DNA of 64,000 bases from Undibacterium sp. YM2 (GTDB taxonomy: Bacteria > Pseudomonadota > Gammaproteobacteria > Burkholderiales > Burkholderiaceae_D). Under the pieces are notes generated by a model. That model was not told where the DNA came from. It searched no databases and saw nothing but the letters and a program-made list of their open reading frames with translations. The first letter of the stretch is position 1; every line of letters starts with the position of its first letter. This document shows positions 26,712-35,327 of the stretch, in pieces. Location of the stretch: positions 2,480,001 to 2,544,000 of the forward strand of contig NZ_AP018441.1 in assembly GCF_009937975.1 (NCBI RefSeq). The letters run 5' to 3'. A program made the position numbers and the translations under genes.

Positions 26712-26785
26712 TATAATACGCGCACCGCCCAATCCATTGCTAGAGGGGCGGCACAAACGACAGCATCTCGACAATGCTGTAATTT
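26712..26785 (+). ncRNA. Candidate small RNA with two hairpins
   Basis: A TATAAT box (26712-26717) is followed 8 bases later by hairpin one, CCGCCC (26725-26730) paired with GGGCGG (26746-26751). Hairpin two follows, CAGCAT (26761-26766) with ATGCTG (26774-26779), then TAATTTTA. This is the look of a transcript of about 60 nt ending at a weak terminator. The -35 box is poor. It could be an antisense or copy-control RNA of the element, or a structured leader for the small gene at 26919. Confidence 0.35.
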
Positions 26786-26918
26786 TAACAAACACAGAAA
26801 CTACTGGTTTGGTCTTCACAACCATAAGATTATAAAGAATTAGGGAAGTATCACAACCCTTGTTACAAATAATTTTACGACTGGTAGGAGTATGTGGCTT
26901 TATAAAGGTATAGACATC

Positions 26919-27074
26919 ATGTCTAAATCAGTAAAACCCGTAGTAAGAACCGTTTACCGTAGTTCGGTTGACGGGGAATTTGTAACGGCTGAATATGCAA
27001 AGCAGCATCCTCGTGAGACTGAGAAGCAGCGCATACGTTTACAATCCCCACCGCCACCTAAAAAACCTAGGTAG
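26919..27074 (+). CDS. Small conserved protein of the FVTxxYAxxHP type
   Basis: 51 residues from ATG 26919 (MSKSVKPVVRTVYRSSVDGE); a start at 26892 adds nine residues without gain. The pattern VYRSSVDGEFVTAEYAKQHP is a small widespread family in proteobacterial mobile elements and chromosomes, function unknown. A strong terminator lies 9 bp downstream. Confidence 0.65.
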   Translation: MSKSVKPVVRTVYRSSVDGEFVTAEYAKQHPRETEKQRIRLQSPPPPKKPR

Positions 27075-27082
27075 GTAAGTAA

Positions 27083-27115
27083 AAGAAGAGTCATCGGTAA
27101 AGTGGCTCTTCTTTT
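27083..27115 (+). terminator. Rho-independent terminator
   Basis: AAGAAGAG (27083-27090) and CTCTTCTT (27106-27113) form the stem, extended by TCA/TGG, followed by TTTCATTT. It ends the transcript of the small gene at 26919-27074. The remaining 27116-27414 (300 bp) has no gene that I can support. Confidence 0.75.
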
Positions 27116-27414
27116 CATTTCTCATTAGCAATTTGATGTCTCTGCACCTGGAGATATCTGGTCGATCAGTTTTATAGGCTAGTGTTATTGGGAGTATCTA
27201 CTTCGTTTTCCAAAAAGTGGCGTTATAGTTCAAATAATTGGGGTCAGAGTACCTTGTTTTGAGAGTGAATTGCTTGGAAACCCTTACTGGCTATACTTAC
27301 AAAGCTGAGATTGTAAAGTTTCTGCAAAAATCAGCATACTACTCAGGTTGTGTTAGACAATAAGGGCTTTCCAAAAATAAGAGATATAAGAATACCTCTC
27401 TTTGTCTGCTGAGT

Positions 27415-28461
27415 TTACCCCAGTCTCATTGCCAAGTTTGCCGCCTTTAAATGTGTATATCGTTTGAGCATGGCTAATGTTTTGTGACCGCTGATTGTCG
27501 CTACCTCCATAGGGTTAAATCCTAGCTCAAAGAAGCGTGATACAGCCTCATGCCTTAAATCATGAAACCTGAGATTGCGAAGCATGGGGTCTTGCTCAAT
27601 AGCTGCAAGTGGCTTGCCTGCTTCTAAGCAATCGCTTTCGTATGTCAACCTTGCACGGACTACAGCAGCACGGTAAGCTTGTTTGATGCTGTCTGCGTTG
27701 ACAGGGAAAGCAGCATCTGAATTGAACTTTTGGGGCAGTAATTGAAGGGCTTTAATTGCTCTTGTTGAGAGTGGCACATCTCTATCTGTAGAGTTCTTTG
27801 TGTCGTACAGATGGGCAACGCGATTGACATAATCAATGTCACCTCTTTTAAGTTTTGATAGCTCACCGAGGCGCATTCCTGTTTCAATAGCTAGGATAAC
27901 GATGCATGATAAGTACCATGCTTTCGATTGTCTGCAAGCAGCAAGAAGTAACTCTTGTTCCCCATCATATAGCCGACGATCTCTACCAGCAGGAGCAGCA
28001 GGGCGTTTAAGCCCCTTGACAGGGTTTTGAACTTCAATGCTCCATTCCATCCGGCAGGCTTCAAAAACTGCTGATAGCGTGTTTAATTCGTTTTTGACGG
28101 TATTGGCTGCTACTTCCTTTCTTCGGTCATCCCTGTATCTGGCTATGTCAATGCTGCGAATGCTCGAAAGCGATTTTTCCGCAAGGGGAGAGCGCATTAA
28201 GATACCTATGGTGTAGCCTTCTTGTTTCACGCCTTTCTTTTGAGGAGTAATTTCTGTGCGATACCGTGTTAAGGCTTCGCCTAAGCTGATTTTTTCAATA
28301 ACTGACTGAGAGACAAACACGCCTCGCTCAATATCTGTTTCAGTTTGTTTTGCCCACCTTACCGCATCCGTTTTACTGGTGAATGTTTTTGTAATCGTGG
28401 GAACGCCTTTGCGTTGAATACGGGCTTGCCATTTGTCAGACTGTTTTCTAATCGTTGCCAT
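27415..28461 (-). CDS. int: Tyrosine recombinase (integrase) of the tRNA-Ser element
   Basis: 348 residues. The N-terminal MATIRKQSDKWQARIQRKGV segment is an AP2-like arm-binding domain, then a SAM-like core-binding domain. The catalytic domain has R in IETGMRLGEL, H-x-x-R in FHDLRHEAVSRF, H in SGHKTLAMLKRY and the tyrosine in the last of these. It integrates and excises the element at tRNA-Ser. The start codon lies 114 bp from the attR repeat and the gene points into the element, the usual layout of tRNA integrases. No excisionase is recognised nearby. Confidence 0.95.
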   Translation of the reverse strand: MATIRKQSDKWQARIQRKGVPTITKTFTSKTDAVRWAKQTETDIERGVFVSQSVIEKISLGEALTRYRTEITPQKKGVKQEGYTIGILMRSPLAEKSLSSIRSIDIARYRDDRRKEVAANTVKNELNTLSAVFEACRMEWSIEVQNPVKGLKRPAAPAGRDRRLYDGEQELLLAACRQSKAWYLSCIVILAIETGMRLGELSKLKRGDIDYVNRVAHLYDTKNSTDRDVPLSTRAIKALQLLPQKFNSDAAFPVNADSIKQAYRAAVVRARLTYESDCLEAGKPLAAIEQDPMLRNLRFHDLRHEAVSRFFELGFNPMEVATISGHKTLAMLKRYTHLKAANLAMRLG

Positions 28462-28574
28462 GTTGTTTCCTTAGATTTAGGCTTAGATTAGGCTTTGGGT
28501 TAGTTTTGCATAGCTAGGCTTTACATAAGTCATTGATTTTTAAGGCTCTGCGAAGCATCCGAGCCTTAAAATTA

Positions 28575-28638
28575 ACCAGTCTTGAAAACTGGCGAGGTGT
28601 TAAAGCCTTCGTGAGTTCGAATCTCACAGCTTCCGCCA
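28575..28638 (+). repeat. attR: right copy of the 64-bp tRNA-Ser repeat
   Basis: Identical to 17112-17175. It contains the tRNA 3' portion without the 5' half, so it is not a functional tRNA gene. It marks the right end of the integrated element and is followed by the displaced tRNA terminator. Confidence 0.92.
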
Positions 28639-28650
28639 AATATTTTTATT

Positions 28651-28680
28651 AAGCCCTTGATTTTCAAGGGCTTTTTATTT
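28651..28680 (+). terminator. Original tRNA-Ser terminator, now beside attR
   Basis: AAGCCCTTGA and TCAAGGGCTT form a perfect 10-bp stem with a short T loop, followed by TTTATTT. Its distance from the tRNA repeat fits the terminator of the tRNA-Ser gene before integration. The rest of 28681-28947 shows no gene. Confidence 0.8.
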
Positions 28681-28947
28681 ATCTGCAATTCTTGGTATGC
28701 CACTCAGTATGCCATTACATCTTGGATTCAATTGGTCTTGGTTGGAATGGCTTCGTATCGCTCATTCTTACCTCTAGCTTCGAAAAGTCATATTTTAGCT
28801 GGAGGGCTGTGGTGCTTTATTTCTCCCACTTCCCTTGATCTTTGTTGATACAATTGTACTCAGTGTCTCGATTATTTCCTGTCCTTAGACTGGACTTAGT
28901 ATCTAATTTATCCCACATCGGCTAGTCTTGTTATTTGAGTGTTTTTT

Positions 28948-29640
28948 ATGAACAAAGTGTTGAGGTTTTCACGTAACGAATTGACTTTCGAAAAATTTTT
29001 GGAATTAACCCTGAAGAACTTGTCCGATTATTTTTCCGAACTTAACCCAGGGAAAAGCTTCGAAAACTTTAAGATAGAGATATTGGACAAAGTCTGGGTC
29101 ACTGATAATCCAGAACTTGAGGACCCATATGAAATTCTCTGTACGTTACTTTCTTCCGATGATCGCGAAAAAATAGCTAAACACCCCATGGGACCAATGG
29201 TAGTGTCGTGTGCATATTTGGTGCGAGCGATAGAGGCTCATAGGGCTGATAAGCTCAATTATGCGTGGTCTTATATGGTTGATTCGAGATATTGGTGTGG
29301 CGTAGCTTTAGCTAGCAGAGGTATTGACAGCGCTTACCACAAAACAAAAGTTGAGACTCGTAAAGAAACCGCAAAATCGGGAGCTGATGCCCGTGCCAAG
29401 AAATTTGAACCATTGGTGCAAGAAGCCTACCGTTTGACCCGGGCACTTAAGCCCGCGACTAAGGGATGGCGCTCAAGGAATCATGCTGTTCAAACAATCA
29501 AGCAGCAGGTTTTAGATTTTTCCGCAGAAAAAAGCGCAGACGTAAAACCTTTAAGTGAAAAACAAATCGAAAAAACGCTGCATGAATGGCTTAAAAATAT
29601 GCCTGATGCCAATGAGTTGTTTCCCGCCAAAGTGAATTGA
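28948..29640 (+). CDS. Hypothetical protein
   Basis: 230 residues from ATG 28948 (MNKVLRFSRNELTFEKFLEL). It is helical and soluble, with an RxWRSRNHAVQTIKQQVLD region and a C-terminal KTLHEWLKNMPDANELF helix that looks like an HTH-free DNA- or protein-binding end. Proteins with such C-termini are common next to AlpA in small mobile elements, but I cannot name a family. It stands alone between attR and the AlpA module. Confidence 0.55.
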   Translation: MNKVLRFSRNELTFEKFLELTLKNLSDYFSELNPGKSFENFKIEILDKVWVTDNPELEDPYEILCTLLSSDDREKIAKHPMGPMVVSCAYLVRAIEAHRADKLNYAWSYMVDSRYWCGVALASRGIDSAYHKTKVETRKETAKSGADARAKKFEPLVQEAYRLTRALKPATKGWRSRNHAVQTIKQQVLDFSAEKSADVKPLSEKQIEKTLHEWLKNMPDANELFPAKVN

Positions 29641-30163
29641 GCGCAACTTGATCCGACAGTTATTCATCTCCTATAGCTGGCAGTTGTCAGATCAAATTCA
29701 ACTATTCGATGTGACGTTCTAATTACGCCTCTCTTCTTCCTGTCACTCAAGTTTCTAAGGGCTGACATTCTCAGCACATTCTTCCCTGATGTTTGCTTTC
29801 ATATCGCCGTAAAACGTCAGCCAGATCGCTAATGAATTTTGTAATTTTAATAATTCATAAAATTTCTATTGAACTTCGCGTGCCCTAAATTTTATAGGGC
29901 CTGTCTATATGGCCGTTTGCAAAGGTCACGTGATTTTTGTTCGCTTCTATTTACTGTGTTTACTCGTAAAGCCGGCGTACTTGGCTCTTAGTCGAAGCAG
30001 AAGTGCATCCGAAAGAGGTCAATGTTTGCGGAAAAGCAAACTGACGAATCCTTGCATTTACTGAAATTTCATACACTGTTTGCTAGTAAACGGTACTTTT
30101 TTCGTTACTTCCGTAGAGGTATCTTTCGTTGTCGAAAAAAATTTGATACGAAAGGAATCTTCG
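29641..30163. other. Long intergenic region before alpA
   Basis: 523 bp without a supported gene. It contains a near palindrome CCCTA-AATTTTA-TAGGG at about 29883-29899, which resembles the AAATTT palindromes of the neighbouring element, and a TTTCCGTAGAGG/TTCGTTGTCG stretch before AlpA. It is a likely promoter and operator region of the second module. Confidence 0.4.
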
Positions 30164-30397
30164 ATGACGAACAATTATGTAACTTCAAATACTGTTTTGC
30201 GCCTACCTAAGCTGAAGAAGAAGCTCGAATTATCGGCAAGTAGCGTCTACAACAAGCTTGACACGAACAGCAAATATTTTGACGAGTCTTTCCCAAAACC
30301 AATTCGTTTGGGTGGTAAAGCCGTAGGCTGGATCGAGGCAGAAGTCGATTCATGGCTTGAATCGCGCCCTCGTGCTACACAAAAAGTGGAGGCGTAA
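30164..30397 (+). CDS. alpA: AlpA-family transcriptional regulator
   Basis: 77 residues from ATG 30164, with AAAGGAATC upstream; longer in-frame starts are rejected because the added N-terminus is unlike AlpA. The HTH (VLRLPKLKKKLELSASSVYN), then FPKPIRLGGKAVGWIEAEVD, is the standard AlpA/MerR-like excisionase-regulator pattern. Such proteins activate excision or early genes of prophages and satellite elements. Its stop is 2 bp before the DUF3987 gene. Confidence 0.92.
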   Translation: MTNNYVTSNTVLRLPKLKKKLELSASSVYNKLDTNSKYFDESFPKPIRLGGKAVGWIEAEVDSWLESRPRATQKVEA

Positions 30398-30399
30398 TT

Positions 30400-31680
30400 A
30401 TGCAAAATCATACGCTTACAATCCCCCGTTATCCATCGCATATCTTTCCAGGGTTGCTGTGTGAAATTATGCGCTGTCTTACAGTTGGTAGTGTTGACGC
30501 TGAAATGGTTGGCACACAATTGATGGCGATGGTTTCTCTGCTGACCCAAGGTATTGCCGATGTACTGTGGCCAAACGGTCTTACCTCGCCAATTGGTGCC
30601 AACGGACTTCTGGTAGCGCCATCCGGTAGTGGAAAAACTGTGATATTCAAAATTTTAAGTGGGCCTATAGAGCAATATCTGATGGACCGTCATGCTGAAA
30701 GTGACGCTGACAGGCACTTAGACTTTTTTATAGAGGATGCCACACGAGAGGCAATTATCCAGAGCTTGCATGGATGGCCAGTGGCAGGTCTGTTCACTGA
30801 TGAAGCAGGACAGATCAAGGGCTTGCTAAGGAATGGATCGACGTTAGTCAAATTGCTTGATGGCTCGCCTATACGCAATTCTCGTGCTTCCACTGGCCGT
30901 GTTGCACTTTTTGGCCAACGTTTTTCTATGCTCTTGTTGGAGCAACCAGAAGTGTTTGAAACAACAAAAATGCTTCTGGGCGCAAGCAAGGGTGGTGTCG
31001 GCATGATCAATCGCTTTTTTGTTGCTCAAGCCAGTGGTGTTGTGTCAGGTGGGGCAACCCATCAGCGATCGCTTTCCACAGAAGTGAAAAACGGCTATGT
31101 AACAAAGATTCGTGAATTGCTTGATGCGACCATTCTGCACATAGACAATAACATTAAAGAACGACCAGCCTTACCCTTAAGTGATGCTGCTGCACGATTC
31201 TTGATGAGTATTGTGGATGAGGCGCGCAGGAATTCAGGTCAGGGCTCGCCATGGTTTTATATTTCAGAATATATTTCACGTCATGCTGAGCGTGTTCTGC
31301 GGCTTGCCGGTGCTTTTCATGTATTTGAACATGGGGCTGTAGGCGAAATTTCATTGGAGACTTTGCAGCGTGCCGCAACGCTGGGTGAGTGGTATGTCGA
31401 GGCATTCGCTCAGATGATGTACACCCCACCTAAGCTGACGCAGGCAGAAGTAGATGCGTCAGATCTTGAGTATGCTTTCCGCCAATATCACAGGACGACA
31501 GGTGTCATGAAACTGCGTCAAAGTGAGGCGCGCTCACGCTCATTGAACTTGGGAATTACTCCTGTACGTTTTAATAAAGCGCTTGCAGTCTTGTGTAATG
31601 TGGGGGTAGTTCGCGTGGTCATAGAACGCAATATCCCTTGGCTGGAATTGAGCGGCTTCCAAATTTATCAAAACCGATAA
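30400..31680 (+). CDS. DUF3987 family ATPase (primase/helicase-like)
   Basis: 426 residues. Walker A APSGSGKT is at about 73-80, and FTDEAGQIKG fits a Walker B acidic site. The rest (GVGMINRFFVAQASG and a C-terminal wHTH-like end) matches DUF3987 proteins. These are common behind AlpA in phage satellites and integrative elements and are thought to act in element replication. It is coupled to alpA by a 2-bp gap. Confidence 0.85.
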   Translation: MQNHTLTIPRYPSHIFPGLLCEIMRCLTVGSVDAEMVGTQLMAMVSLLTQGIADVLWPNGLTSPIGANGLLVAPSGSGKTVIFKILSGPIEQYLMDRHAESDADRHLDFFIEDATREAIIQSLHGWPVAGLFTDEAGQIKGLLRNGSTLVKLLDGSPIRNSRASTGRVALFGQRFSMLLLEQPEVFETTKMLLGASKGGVGMINRFFVAQASGVVSGGATHQRSLSTEVKNGYVTKIRELLDATILHIDNNIKERPALPLSDAAARFLMSIVDEARRNSGQGSPWFYISEYISRHAERVLRLAGAFHVFEHGAVGEISLETLQRAATLGEWYVEAFAQMMYTPPKLTQAEVDASDLEYAFRQYHRTTGVMKLRQSEARSRSLNLGITPVRFNKALAVLCNVGVVRVVIERNIPWLELSGFQIYQNR

Positions 31681-31973
31681 TCTCCAATATCGCTTGCTGG
31701 TACGCACACTGCGTATCGGTGAGCTGATATGTCCTGGCACTAAAAACCGGAACAACTTCGCATATTAACTTCTTGAGAATTTCTTCAGAAGATCGGGGAC
31801 TGCAATCAAAAAATGGCATGAGTTCCCATTGGTTTTATTGAAAGGCGGGTTTTGGTTATTAGTAAGATATATGCATTCAAAATACATATATCAAAATACC
31901 AATAAGAAATATTGAATGCTTTCCTATATCTATAGATTATAGATAAGCAGTATAAAAAATTAAGGATTATAAA

Positions 31974-32417
31974 ATGACTTTGAACTTCACCCATTACAGG
32001 CTAAAAGGTAAAGACAACAAAACCTACCTGCTCTCGTCAGCTCTAGAGGGTATTCAAATGTTAATGACTTTTATGACGAAAGTTATTTACGGTTCTGATT
32101 TATTTTTCACTGTTTTCAGGACTGTGGCAGGTGGGCAAAAGAAGACAGTATCGTCTTTGGGACGACACATGAATCGAATTCATCATTACGCCGAACTTTT
32201 CTCGAGTGAAGAAAAATTCTCACCATTACTGGCATTCTTTTTTGAGGAATATCGGAAGCACCCTATTAAGAATCATGACTTTCCCCGCACTGGCTATTAT
32301 TCTGAAGATATTACCCTGTTCGATAATTTTGTCACAACTATGCGAAAAAATGCATTGACGGTCAAATTGAAAAAATATGTCGCTGATTGGGAAAGTAAGT
32401 CCAAAAAAAATATATGA
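31974..32417 (+). CDS. Hypothetical protein
   Basis: 147 residues starting MTLNFTHYRLKGKDNKTYLL after AAGGATTA. Its stop overlaps the next start (ATGA), so it is translated together with the Gp2/YfjJ-like gene. I recognise no domain. It could be an accessory replication or mobilisation protein. Confidence 0.55.
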   Translation: MTLNFTHYRLKGKDNKTYLLSSALEGIQMLMTFMTKVIYGSDLFFTVFRTVAGGQKKTVSSLGRHMNRIHHYAELFSSEEKFSPLLAFFFEEYRKHPIKNHDFPRTGYYSEDITLFDNFVTTMRKNALTVKLKKYVADWESKSKKNI

Positions 32418-33118
32418 AAAGCCTGGTCAAATTTGAAGCTGAATTATTCCAGCGCTTTAGCCGCCTTATGGTTGTGCGGTTGGACTTTAATTATCACAAG
32501 GCGACCTTCACGCCTGAAGAAATTGATGAAATCATGAGAGAGCAGGTGTGTCACAAGGCGCAAGACCTGGCAACTTTTTTTGCCGGTGAAAATACTTCAA
32601 CACCCAGCAAGATTGAAGGGCGTGTGGCGTTTGAAGAAGTGCAGAAAGACCGCAAACGCTTTTTCACAAATGTAAAAGGCAAACCATCATTATTTAAAGA
32701 ACTGGTCGGTTATGTCTGGAGTATCGAATGCGGACATGTGGCAGGTTATCACTTGCACGTGATGCTGTTTTTTAATGGTGCCAAAGTTCAGAAACATCAA
32801 TTTCTGGCGCAGGAGATCGGACAGTATTGGGCCGATTCAATAACGCAAGGTCGTGGTTATTTTGAAAACTGCAACCTTAATGAAAAAAAGTATGGTGATG
32901 ATTGGGCAATGGGTGAGGTCAATTATTGGGATTCTGCCAAGCGTGAAAAGCTGCGATACACAATGCAGTATTTCTGTAAGACCAACCAGCTTGTCCAGGT
33001 AATCCCCTATTCTGGTTGTCGCCTTTTTGGCTGTGGTTTTGTACACCGCCAACATAAGTTGCCAGGCGGTCGTCCGCGCACAAAGGGCGTCGCTGGTCAT
33101 GAAAACCAGCGTCTTTAA
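32414..33118 (+). CDS. Inovirus Gp2 / YagK-YfjJ family protein
   Basis: 234 residues. The core VGYVWSIECGHVAGYHLHVM, with the H-L-H pattern near residue 112, and a later AMGEVNYWD match the YagK/YfjJ C-terminal domain shared with inovirus Gp2. These are thought to be rolling-circle initiators of the HUH type. The H-hydrophobic-H pair would be the metal site; the catalytic tyrosine was not pinned down. It suggests that the module replicates as single-stranded or rolling-circle DNA. Confidence 0.8.
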   Translation: MKSLVKFEAELFQRFSRLMVVRLDFNYHKATFTPEEIDEIMREQVCHKAQDLATFFAGENTSTPSKIEGRVAFEEVQKDRKRFFTNVKGKPSLFKELVGYVWSIECGHVAGYHLHVMLFFNGAKVQKHQFLAQEIGQYWADSITQGRGYFENCNLNEKKYGDDWAMGEVNYWDSAKREKLRYTMQYFCKTNQLVQVIPYSGCRLFGCGFVHRQHKLPGGRPRTKGVAGHENQRL

Positions 33119-33253
33119 CAGCGAATCTCCATATCTGTTTTTGTCCTTTTCTTTTTAAATCATAGGTTTACAGAGATTAGCATTTGCCGGGTATGGGCGT
33201 GGTTATTTCCGCTCATATCCAACTATACAAAAAATATTGAGAGTGAATTTAAT

Positions 33254-34240
33254 ATGAATAATGGTGAAGATGGAAATTTAAAACGTCCCACACAGATCGT
33301 TTGCAAGCTGCTGGCGTTGTTAGCCACGTCCATTTCCCTTTCGCTGTTGGCGGTCGCAGGCTGGCAACTGGGTGAGTCGCCGGTAGGAAAGGTGATCTTG
33401 ATGGGATTTGGCGTTCTGTCGGTGTTAGGCGCACATTTGTTGTTATCGTTATGCCAAAAGGCGTCGATCAACGTCAGGGTGGTTGCTATTGTGCTGTGGT
33501 TGTTTTGCATGACGTATGTAGCTTTTAACCACGCGAGTTTTTTCTTGTTGTCACAACAGCAGGCAGGCATACGTCGAGTGGCTCTTGTTGATCAGTCGTT
33601 ATCAAAAGCAGAACCTGTCCGAAACTTGACGGCTATTGTATCTGATCAGTCCAAGATCAAAACTGAGCTTGCAATTAAATCGCAGATTCGTTGTGGTAAC
33701 GGCTGCGTCACTCTACGGGCTAAACTTACCAGTTTGCAGGCTACATTGGATGTACTGGAAGCGGAGGCAGATGATGTCAGGCGTTGGCATCGTCAGCAAG
33801 ACCGTCAAATTGAACTTCAGGACCGGGTTCGTGACGACCCGGTAATGATGCAACTGGCAAAGTGGTTTGGCGTGACTGCTATGCAGATGGGGCTGGTCAA
33901 AAGTTTTCTTTTTTCAGTAATCTTAGAAGGCTTGGCATGCTTGTGCTGGTACATGGGACTCCAGTCCCGTGACTTAACTGTGCCCCTTCCTGTGACTCCT
34001 CCTGTGACTCAGTTGGTCACGGCGGTCTTAGATTTGGAGGAAGTCGGTAAGGCTGACGATACTGAGTCACGTCCTGAATTGAATAATCAAGTGGAAGAAC
34101 TGGTAAAGGCGGTCAGGGCGGGGCTGTTACCTTTAACAGTCAGCGCAGTACGGAAACATTGCCGCTGCGCTCAGAAGAAAGCGTCAGAGCTTAAGCGACT
34201 GGTCGATGCAAAGTTGAGCGCTGAGACTCAGACTTGCTAA
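33254..34240 (+). CDS. Membrane protein of the AlpA module
   Basis: 328 residues. Four likely transmembrane segments are visible: three in the first 105 residues (IVCKLLALLATSISLSLLAV, VILMGFGVLSVLGAHLLL, VAIVLWLFCMTYVAF) and one near 215-235 (SFLFSVILEGLACLCWYMGL). A cysteine pair CGNGC and a heptad-like helical part lie between. The C-terminus is charged and cytoplasmic-looking. No family is recognised. It could be the morphogenesis-type or exclusion protein of the module. Confidence 0.65.
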   Translation: MNNGEDGNLKRPTQIVCKLLALLATSISLSLLAVAGWQLGESPVGKVILMGFGVLSVLGAHLLLSLCQKASINVRVVAIVLWLFCMTYVAFNHASFFLLSQQQAGIRRVALVDQSLSKAEPVRNLTAIVSDQSKIKTELAIKSQIRCGNGCVTLRAKLTSLQATLDVLEAEADDVRRWHRQQDRQIELQDRVRDDPVMMQLAKWFGVTAMQMGLVKSFLFSVILEGLACLCWYMGLQSRDLTVPLPVTPPVTQLVTAVLDLEEVGKADDTESRPELNNQVEELVKAVRAGLLPLTVSAVRKHCRCAQKKASELKRLVDAKLSAETQTC

Positions 34241-34294
34241 CATGTTGATTTCTGGGTAGAGGTTTAATTACCATTACTGATGAGCATTTATACC

Positions 34295-34350
34295 AATCGG
34301 TTGATGCCAGGCGGGTTCTGATTTTTGCCTGCAATCTGCATCAACCGATT
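34295..34350. repeat. Long interrupted hairpin
   Basis: Perfect 13-base arms AATCGGTTGATGC (34295-34307) and GCATCAACCGATT (34338-34350) enclose a second stem CAGGC (34308-34312) with GCCTG (34327-34331). The second stem sits directly against the left arm and is offset by six bases on the right. It is too elaborate for an ordinary terminator and no T run follows. It lies right after the membrane-protein gene of the Gp2-like module, where a single-strand origin, packaging signal or recombination site would be sensible. Confidence 0.6.
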
Positions 34351-34478
34351 GATTAAAAGGTGATTGGTTATTTTTAATATTCTAGATATTGAGTGAGGTA
34401 AAAAGTGAAATTTAAATTTGAAATGCGTGTCTGGATAACTTCACATTTGATAAGCTCTGAAAGTAAGATAGAAGAGTT

Positions 34479-35162
34479 GTGGAAAGGAAAAATATAGTGT
34501 CGCTAACAACTAAACAGATATGTGATCTGCGAACATCCATAGATGGATACAGTTTTCCTCCCGTTTATTTTGATTTCTCAAAAAATACTGAAGTGCTTGT
34601 CGCCAGCATCTCAGATGTTGAAAAGTACATCAAAAATTTGCTCATCTCAGATAATTTGCAAGATATCGAAAATGGCTTAGCCAATGTGGTCTTTTGGGGT
34701 AATGCTAATGCTGGCTACCAAGTGCACCGGGCGATGCAATTCAAAAATAGAATAACTGCGGTTCAGCTACAAAAATTTCAAACTCTGGTATCTTGCGGAA
34801 AAGTCCCTTCGCTACAAGACATTGCCAAACTTAAAATGCCTCAGTTTTCTGGAATATCATTTATCTCAAAAATTATAGCGTTCTTGGATCCGGTTAATTA
34901 CTGCGTTCTCGATTTACTGACTTCCAGGCTAAGCGACTCTAAACAGAGTAATGCGTTAAGTCGGCTGAAATCAACGACAACAATAGCAATCACGAAAAAT
35001 AATAGTTTATGTTACTACTCGTGGTGTCAGGAGTGCATTTCGATTAGCAATCAGTATTTTGGTGGCAACTACAGGGCAGTTGATATTGAACGTGGGTTTT
35101 TTGATTTGATTCAAAACAAAAACTTGCAGACTGCGCAGGAAATGTATTTTGCCGCATATTAG
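34479..35162 (+). CDS. Hypothetical protein, weakly like OGG-type DNA glycosylases
   Basis: 227 residues from GTG 34479; GTG 34497, with AAAGGAAA just upstream, is equally good. The middle segment MPQFSGISFISKIIAFLDPV, followed by NYCVLD, resembles the helix-hairpin-helix-like region of a small OGG-like family found in mobile elements. I cannot see the catalytic lysine. It could be a DNA-repair-like or defence protein. Confidence 0.45.
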   Translation: MERKNIVSLTTKQICDLRTSIDGYSFPPVYFDFSKNTEVLVASISDVEKYIKNLLISDNLQDIENGLANVVFWGNANAGYQVHRAMQFKNRITAVQLQKFQTLVSCGKVPSLQDIAKLKMPQFSGISFISKIIAFLDPVNYCVLDLLTSRLSDSKQSNALSRLKSTTTIAITKNNSLCYYSWCQECISISNQYFGGNYRAVDIERGFFDLIQNKNLQTAQEMYFAAY

Positions 35163-35327
35163 GGCGTGTTGACATCGTAGTTTCAAAAGGCGATTGAAGC
35201 GCCACTCGTTGTTCAAACGAAACGTGCCTACACGGATGTCAACATATGCCGACAAATAAAATTTTACCCATACGAAGCTTCTAATAAAAATAGCTGCCAA
35301 ACAGCAAGTGCAATGGCAGCTTTGGGA

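Larger units (their letters stand above)
17112..28638. mobile_element. Integrated plasmid-like element in tRNA-Ser
   Basis: The element lies between 64-bp perfect direct repeats of the tRNA-Ser 3' portion (17112-17175 and 28575-28638), so the excised circle would be 11,463 bp. A tyrosine recombinase gene sits 114 bp inside the right repeat. The content is AT-rich compared with the core genes and includes a Rep-like HTH protein, an iteron array with an AT-rich stretch, a serine recombinase with tandem repeats, Rha-like phage regulator remnants and several nuclease-like proteins. No conjugation or virion genes are visible, so it is best described as an integrated plasmid or plasmid-phage hybrid. 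Confidence 0.88.

Noticed and set aside
28575..28638. Second tRNA-Ser gene
   Set aside because: Only the 3' 64 bases are present; the 5' half and acceptor strand are missing, so it is the attR repeat.
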